Below are positions 58,301 to 64,000 of a DNA stretch of 64,000 bases, piece by piece. A program made the position numbers and the translations under genes. Under the pieces are notes generated by a model, which worked only from the letters and a program-made list of their open reading frames with translations, searched no databases and was not told where the DNA came from. Source of the stretch: Siphonodentalium dalli (lineage: Eukaryota; Mollusca; Scaphopoda; Gadilida; Siphonodentaliidae); contig CP136068.1 of assembly GCA_032622095.1 (NCBI GenBank), forward strand, positions 151,803,151-151,867,150, in the 5' to 3' direction. The first letter of the stretch is position 1. Each line of letters begins with the position of its first letter.

Positions 58301-58496
58301 ACAATTGACAAGGCGAGCCATTACTTATATCCCATGACTGCAATAATCATGTTTTATGATGCTATTTGAATATCAAATTTTTGAGAAAACGTATAACACT
58401 TTTAATCAAGAGCATTCTCTATCCACAACAAATATCCACAGCATACAGAGGGTTTCTCATCGCATTAACATGGGCAACGCCGGGTAACCCTGCTAG
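55280..58496 (+). mobile_element. Large Helitron-like element with internal degenerate repeats
   Basis: The start TCTATATCTATATCTATATT, then a (TGTC)n tract, and an end GGGCAACGCCGGGTAACCC..TGCTAG|T match Helitron termini, although the 3' stem is degraded. The interior (55440-57420) repeats GCCGATTTCCACCAAA...ATATGAGGAATCTAAT about 14 times at 95-270-bp spacing. No Rep/helicase is visible, so it is non-autonomous. Confidence 0.5.
55309..55341. repeat. (TGTC)n microsatellite
   Basis: About eight consecutive CTGT units sit 30 bp inside the proposed Helitron 5' end. A GTCTGTC-rich stretch occupies the same place in the 2329 Helitron. Confidence 0.9.
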
Positions 58497-59315
58497 TATT
58501 AAATAAATGCAGTGACTCTCGATGGCGAAATCGTTTTCGATAGTTGCGTTCCGAATCGAGAAGTAAATATTTACGATGGTTTTTATGGAGTGGTACGGTC
58601 GATTTGCTTGAGATTTGCGGCGATGTTGGTAGAATGCTTCATTGTATGCTTGCCTATAAAATAGCGGGAAATTATCGAAACGTAGATCTTTGCACGTATC
58701 CCTTAGAAGCCAAGGTGAAATACGATTTCGTTATTTCACTGTATGTTTCGTTATATTTCACTGTAGCCTGTCGGTGGTTTACGCGAGCGAAAAATTTGAA
58801 GGCAAATTCTATAAACGCGCGTTATAGTAAATTGTCTGCAAACTTATCGGTTATAACCATTATAAGCTCATTCGAAACAAGAGTAAAATCTTATAAGTTA
58901 ATATGTCATTTCACAGGGGAACCACCATAAGAGGAAGGAAGAAGTAAAACAATCGAAAAAAGTTCCAAAGAAAACCACACGCGCGTAAAGTTGAAACAGA
59001 CACTTTTGACATTCAAGTGTCGTCGTTTTTTTCCGGCGTTTTTGATTGGCTAGCCGGTACTTATCACGCACCGTGCAGCTGGGGGCCGTGCACGTGGGAT
59101 TGATATATTTCGACTGTGGTGACACGGAGACTTTTTAGTTTCGATTCCGTGTTTCATTTCTGTGCATGAGTCTTGTTGCTTTAGCTAGGTAATTGTGCAC
59201 TTATGCATGATTAGTAGGAAGAATTCTTCAAATAGCTGAAATACTAAGTAAACATGTCGCATAGCTTAGCAACTTTGGGCTTTAATAAGGTGAATATAAT
59301 AAATGTATACAGTTT

Positions 59316-59450
59316 TTTGTTTGAATATCTGAAACATCTCATTCGTGTCCTGAAAGAAATATCGAATTTTCACTCGCGGCTTGTAGCCGCTAGTGAAAAT
59401 TCGATATTTCTTTCCAGACACGAATGAGATGTTTCAGGTATTCAAACAAA
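59316..59450. repeat. Palindrome, ~63-bp arms
   Basis: TTTGTTTGAATATCTGAAAC pairs with GTTTCAGGTATTCAAACAAA at the outer ends, and GCGGCT/AGCCGC at the centre. A related but degraded copy is at 5027-5147. Confidence 0.85.
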
Positions 59451-59599
59451 AAGTGAAGGTAATCTCTATATATTCCCCCAGTTGGCACAGCACCTAAATA
59501 ATAACTGTTCAGTTTCACGCACCCGAAAAAGTCCATAACATGTCTTTAAATATGATAATCTGGTTCTACTACGTGTATAAACTTAAACGGACATGACTA

Positions 59600-60036
59600 C
59601 TTCGAGCTTCCAAATTTTTTCTACGTAATTTGGAGGGTGGGATACGATATGTCGATAATTTGGAAGGAGGTATAAGATAGGTTGACAAATACTCGAAATG
59701 TTTATATACCGGCTCCATATGTTCTGACAAATTCTTGCCATGGTCATGCATGTCTTTTCCAACATAATGAAACAAACGCTCTTTATTTTTACCATATCAG
59801 GAATAGACTGGACGCTCTTTTCTGTTCAATGGCGTGCAAATGGCTGTTTTGTGTTTCGGACCCAAACAATCGTTTTTCAAGTTGTATTTTGTATGACTTC
59901 GATATGTCTTTCTTGGACATATGATGCTCGTAGAAAGGTAGTTCAATTAATATGTATCGACCTATTTCGATATCGGAAAACATTCTAAAGAGAATATTAT
60001 TAGGTGTATTTTCGAAAGCAAACAGCCACGTGGCTT
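59600..60036. repeat. Dispersed repeat family I, copy 2
   Basis: This is the uninterrupted partner of 39165-40110. It shows the pre-insertion state for the G-tract transposon and is itself interrupted at its right end by the TTAA hairpin MITE (60036-60296). Confidence 0.8.
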
Positions 60037-60296
60037 TAACACTTTCGTGTCGGGAGCTGCACTGGTGCACCTTTAAAGACCCTATGCCAATGCATTCTCT
60101 TATATACGCGAGTCTCCCACATGGAGCCTCGCATATATAAGAGAATGCACTGCTTGGCTTACAATGTCAAGGTAAATATTCCAATGCATTCTCTTATATA
60201 TGCGATGCTCCCCATGGGAGACTCGCATATATAAGAGAATGCATTGGCACAGGGTTTTCGAAAATTTTCAGGAAGCTCCAGTCATGGAAGGGTTAA
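60036..60296. mobile_element. TTAA MITE with hairpins of altered apical stem
   Basis: TTAA flanks an element whose termini (CACTTTCGTGTCGGGAGCT, and inverted CCCTTCCATGACTGGAGCT) differ from the other hairpin MITEs. It has two hairpins (60087-60153, 60181-60247). Their long stems match the others, but the apical stems read CTCC/GGAG and CTCCC/GGGAG instead of CGACC/GGTCG. The paralogous sequence near 40098 shows the left side of an unoccupied TTAA site. Confidence 0.75.
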
Positions 60297-61326
60297 CGAG
60301 TATGTAAATCCTTGCATCTATATAGCTATGGTGCGAGCAGAAGAAACTATGTTATTTGACACCAAACTCAATGCAGCGCCCTCTCCGTTATCATTGCCAT
60401 AGATCACTGCCGGAAGGATGGAACTTTTCCGACCGTATCCTTTTATCTTATTTTGACAACCAAAAGTTTGCAATAATGGTAATTATTTCGGCATTGATAA
60501 GAACAATATGAAATGAGCCAGACATAGACAATTTTAATCCTAAAACATAAGAACAAAGATCATGTCAGAAACCCTTACCAAGTGTCCTTGTGGCAGTGGT
60601 ATATCAGCCGACAGATTTTACACCTTTCTCATTATGAAATACGATTAGAATTACGAAAAGCCAAAAAGTCGTAACTTTTTCGGACAGTCCAAAAATCATT
60701 TCGCAGAATTGACGACTACGAGGCCGTCTGTGAGAAAATAGTGCCGTTCAAACTTCTTGCCACCACTCACAGTAAGTTGATACATTTCTGTTTGTCGTTA
60801 TTGTTTTGTACTTAATTATGTTGTTATCAGGTCAAAGTCAGTGGTTGGCTCGATTGTTGCATGTAAAGCTCGTGTGCCTATGTTTCACTTCTCGAAACCG
60901 TAATCGTAACTACACATATGGCCAAACGACAACTAATAGAAACATCACACAATCGATTGACGTAGTAGGCCTGTGCTATTCTTAATTCGAATCCGTAGTA
61001 GTTCATTGTGCGATGTGTACAATATTACAGGGTACTACTATTTGAAGGTCAACTTAATTTTCGAATCATTAGATCACATTAAATGCTACAACATAGCCCA
61101 TATTAAATACCATTTGAAAGAGGAAGCTCCAAAACATTGTATTATCAACTGATCTGGTCGAATAAACTTGTTTTTATCGAGGTACCGATGTGTGGTCTGT
61201 ACTTAATTTTGATCCGGACTGTACTATAAAGTGTATTATTCTCAATGGAAGGGGAATAACTCTGTCTCTTAATTCTCCATTCCGGGTGGGCCTTTAAGAG
61301 AGATAATGCATGAACCTAACAATATT
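60297..61326. other. Non-coding stretch with family E repeat
   Basis: Positions 60690-61045 match the family E repeat at 3320-5147. The rest shows nothing recognisable. Confidence 0.45.
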
Positions 61327-61430
61327 TACCTTGAACTTGTAAGCAAATGCATTGTCTTATATATACTAGGCTCCCTATGGCACATGATGTTAATGCTGCA
61401 CCAGCGCAGCTCCATTCATGAATGGGTTAA
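61327..61430. mobile_element. Relic of the 60036-type hairpin MITE
   Basis: It shares the spacer and one degraded stem arm (AAATGCATTGTCTTATATATA) and the right terminus (CAGCTCC...AATGGGTTAA) with the 60036-60296 element. The second hairpin and the left end are gone. Confidence 0.5.
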
Positions 61431-61642
61431 CTTGTATTCGCATTTTTGCAGTCTTATCTGGTCTTAGGTAAATATAAATAATCAAAGGGAATATCGTTAT
61501 ATTGTGCATCTATATGCATGGTCTATTTTAAGAATTATAAGTACATGTACATATCTGAAAAATACTTTATTAAGCACACAAGACCCAAACTAAGACGAAC
61601 TATGTTCGCTTTTCAACAATCGGAACATGCGACCATTGCTAG

Positions 61643-62174
61643 GGACATGACAATCTGCGGGATGGGATGGAATGTGGAATCGAATGACAATCTGCGGAAC
61701 AGAATTTCAAATTGCGTGGAACGGCCGATATGACGATGAATACAGCACGTATAGAGGACACTGACCGGACACCACAGGTTGCATTATTCGATCGACAACT
61801 GACCTAACATAAAATTGTCGAAATCAAGGCCGTTGAACAGCTGTAGAAATGTATTATTACAGCGATAACGCTATGCCCACAAGCAAACATGGTACTAATG
61901 AAATTTATCATCTATTGCACAACAGAAATCTATTAATTCGAGCAGCGAAGTGGTGATTTATGCACATCTAGAGACCGATTAACCCACCCATGCGAAGGTG
62001 CCACGAAACATGGAAAACTGCGTTCGTCATCAATGTTAGGAATTTAGATTTATCGATGAATACGCTACCAAACAACAAGTATTAGGTCTCAAATGACATT
62101 CTGAAATTCTGTTCCGCATGTTGTTTGTCATTCTATTCCATATTCCATCCCATTCCGCAGATTATCATGTCCCC
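61643..62174. mobile_element. MITE with 8-bp target duplication ATTGCTAG
   Basis: The direct repeats ATTGCTAG (61635-61642, 62175-62182) flank inverted ends of about 80 bp containing GGACATGACAATCTGCGG and GATGGGATGGAAT. Positions 61643-61715 pair with 62095-62174. It is non-coding and the family is unassigned; 8 bp is usual for hAT-type elements. Confidence 0.7.
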
Positions 62175-62284
62175 ATTGCTAGCAGTTTGGATATATGTGG
62201 TGTAATGGTAATGGATTTTCTTTGAATCGTTCAAATTTGACAAAGACAGAGTATATGATGCCATGAATCTCAACTCAGGCTTAA

Positions 62285-62535
62285 ACGTCACAATAGTCAC
62301 CTAAATGCCTCATCTGAGCCGTCTGCAGTTTGTGATAAAATACAGCAATACGTGGCTTCCACACTCAGACTCTCAAATCACATAAGTCGCCTAAATGTCT
62401 ACTATGAACCTTCTCCAGTTTTTGATAAAATACAACAAGATGTGGCTTCAACACTCAGACTCACAAATCACATAGGTAGGGTCGCCTAAGTTCCTCCTCT
62501 GAGCCTTCCCCAGTTTGTGATAAAATACAACAACA
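62285..62535. repeat. ~88-bp tandem repeat, 3 copies
   Basis: Units contain CACCTAAATGCCTCATCTGAGCC-like text, then CAGTTTGTGATAAAATACA and TGGCTTCCACACTCAGACTC, at roughly 88-bp spacing. Confidence 0.8.
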
Positions 62536-62721
62536 CCACAGTACTATGAAATAGGTCGAGTCGTTAGTTCGTAGTACACGTTTCTTGAACACAGTTGAGT
62601 CGCTATACACATGTCCTTATTATATATATGCTACAATTCTTTTATAATATAGCACACGGTTCGGCTAATAGCTCTGATTCGTTTCGCAACAACCGAGTTT
62701 ACAAAAGAATCAAATTTCATT

Positions 62722-63180
62722 TGTGAGCGCCATATCAAATCCAGTCGTAAGTCGGGATTTTTTTACCCTGTGCCAATGCATTCGCTTATATATGCGAGTC
62801 GACCATATGTCGCCTCGCATATATAAGAGAATGCATTGGCCTAACAATTTTTTACAATTTTAATATTTTTCTTGTATTCTTTAACAATTTTATAATTTAA
62901 CCCATACAGAGCCACAGACAAACATGAGCAGACGACACTCTTCTATATGCTTCTATATATGTGTGGGGCTCCCTGCAGGGTAATGGATGTTTTTTTTTAT
63001 TTTATGTCCTAAAAAATGTAAGAAACATTTATTTAAAAAAAATGATAAAACAATTGTTAGGCCAATGCATTCTCTTATATATGCGAGGCGACCTATGGTC
63101 GACTTGCATATATAAGAGAATGCATTGGCATAGGGTAAAGAAATCCCGACTTACGACTGGATTTGATATGGCGGGTCACA
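62722..63180. mobile_element. TGTGACCCGCC-terminus MITE with two hairpins, copy 2
   Basis: Same family as 52170-52632, with hairpins at 62773-62839 and 63062-63128. Its internal spacer is the reverse complement of the other copy's, so it is inserted in opposite orientation. The left terminus has lost a base (TGTGAGCGCC). No clear target duplication remains. Confidence 0.78.
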
Positions 63181-63602
63181 TTTTGTTATCAACTCAGCAC
63201 GTTTTCGGATTATAATAGAATTGTTTTAGGTTCATGGTCGGCTTAGAATCGCCTCATTTTGAGTCGACAACGAACTGAAAAGGAGAGAGTTTTAGTGCCA
63301 TTATCGACTCATTATGATTTATTATAAGTTCATTATGGGCGGAAAATAACACGAATAAAAACCACCTCACGGCTTACCAGATGTACGCTCTTTAAAGTGT
63401 GTTTTCACTGTGACCCTCGCCATAAAACGAAATAACGGATATAATTCAGCTACGGGCTTATTTTAGAATTAATAATCCAATATGAACCTATATGAATATT
63501 ATAAGTCGATTATGATCCTATTATCGCTAGTATACTTATGTTGATCTATTATGTAACATCCAAGTCACGTTCATTCCCGACGAAAGGCGACGGTGCAATA
63601 GT

Positions 63603-63686
63603 TGGTCGCGTTGGCCTATCTGTCATCACGTGGTCGCGTTGGCCTATCTGTCATCACGTGGTCGCGTTGGCCTATCTGTCATCACG
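63603..63686. repeat. 28-bp tandem repeat, 3 copies
   Basis: TGGTCGCGTTGGCCTATCTG TCATCACG repeats three times without change. Confidence 0.95.
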
Positions 63687-63733
63687 TATACTGTAGATCT
63701 GCATTATGTGTCCAAAATGTAACACATGGATGT

Positions 63734-64000
63734 TTAACCCTTTACCCAACAGAAGGGCCCTGTGCCAATGAATTCTCTTATATATGCGAGTCGACCATAG
63801 GTCGCCTCGCATATATAAGAGAATGCATTGGCTTAACACATTAAAAAAATTATAAAATTGTTAAAGATTGTAAGAAAAAATGGTAAAAAGTGTTAAAAAA
63901 AGATTTTTTTTTAGGCCAATGCATTCTCTTATATATGCGAGGCGACCTATGGTCGACTCGCATATATAAGAGAATGCATTGGCACAGGGTATAACTGTAA
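63734..64000. mobile_element. piggyBac-type hairpin MITE, copy 5 (cut by window edge)
   Basis: The left TTAA terminus and both hairpins (63765-63831, 63916-63982) are present; the right end lies beyond the window. Orientation matches the copy at 24-423. Confidence 0.85.

Noticed and set aside
1-64000. Prokaryotic origin of the window
   Set aside because: A split lectin gene with phase-matched introns, SINE/LINE/Helitron/MITE content and the near absence of long open frames all point to an animal nuclear genome.

Overview
This window looks like repeat-dominated, AT-rich animal DNA. There are no bacterial-style operons. The one convincing host gene is split by spliceosomal introns, and most of the rest is transposon relics, minisatellites and foldback palindromes. 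The mix (Helitron termini beginning TCTATAT and ending CTAG|T, a tRNA-headed SINE, CR1/jockey-type LINE fragments, many TTAA-flanked MITEs, and a secreted PAN + C-type lectin protein) fits a marine lophotrochozoan, most likely a mollusc. That assignment is inference only.

Host gene: a three-exon plus-strand gene (42033-42354, 47684-47863, 51321-51550) encodes a 243-residue predicted secreted protein. It has a signal peptide, a PAN/apple-like domain and one C-type lectin domain. Both introns are phase 1 and both are full of repeats. Intron 1 holds a hairpin MITE, a LINE reverse-transcriptase pseudogene and a TTAA element with a MADF-like fragment. Intron 2 holds another hairpin MITE, a foldback and a 16-copy 21-bp minisatellite.

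Hairpin-MITE system: a 67-nt near-perfect hairpin (stem CCAATGCATTCTCTTATATA, then TGCGAG and a short loop) occurs at least 16 times, normally as two inverse copies per element. It sits inside at least four element groups with different termini: TTAACCCTTTACCCAACA (24-423, 10698-11096, 14887-15274, 49376-49756, 63734-end), TTAACCSTTTCAGTGC (42405-42895), TTAACNCTTNC (60036-60296, relic near 61327-61430), and TGTGACCCGCCATATC (52170-52632, 62722-63180). A fifth TTAA family without the hairpin has had its terminal 68 bp amplified into a satellite of about 25 copies (52956-54795).

Layout: 1-9.5 kb is mixed repeats, with a small Helitron, 45-bp, 31-bp and 30-bp tandem arrays and a SINE. Block A (9.6-15.6 kb) and block B (19.4-24.2 kb) are direct duplicates that differ by transposon insertions and minisatellite copy number. 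Because of this the window carries its own pre-insertion sites for several elements. 24.3-32.9 kb has a Helitron terminus, a U2-snRNA-headed SINE-like sequence, a hAT-like MITE, a 76-bp-arm foldback and an inverted pair of palindromic GTGCGCAC arrays. 33-41.6 kb has a CR1-like LINE relic and long-TIR elements. 41.6-51.8 kb is the lectin gene. 52-64 kb is MITEs, the satellite, a 3.2-kb Helitron-like element and dispersed repeats. Most open frames outside the lectin gene and the transposon relics are repeat-derived or chance frames.
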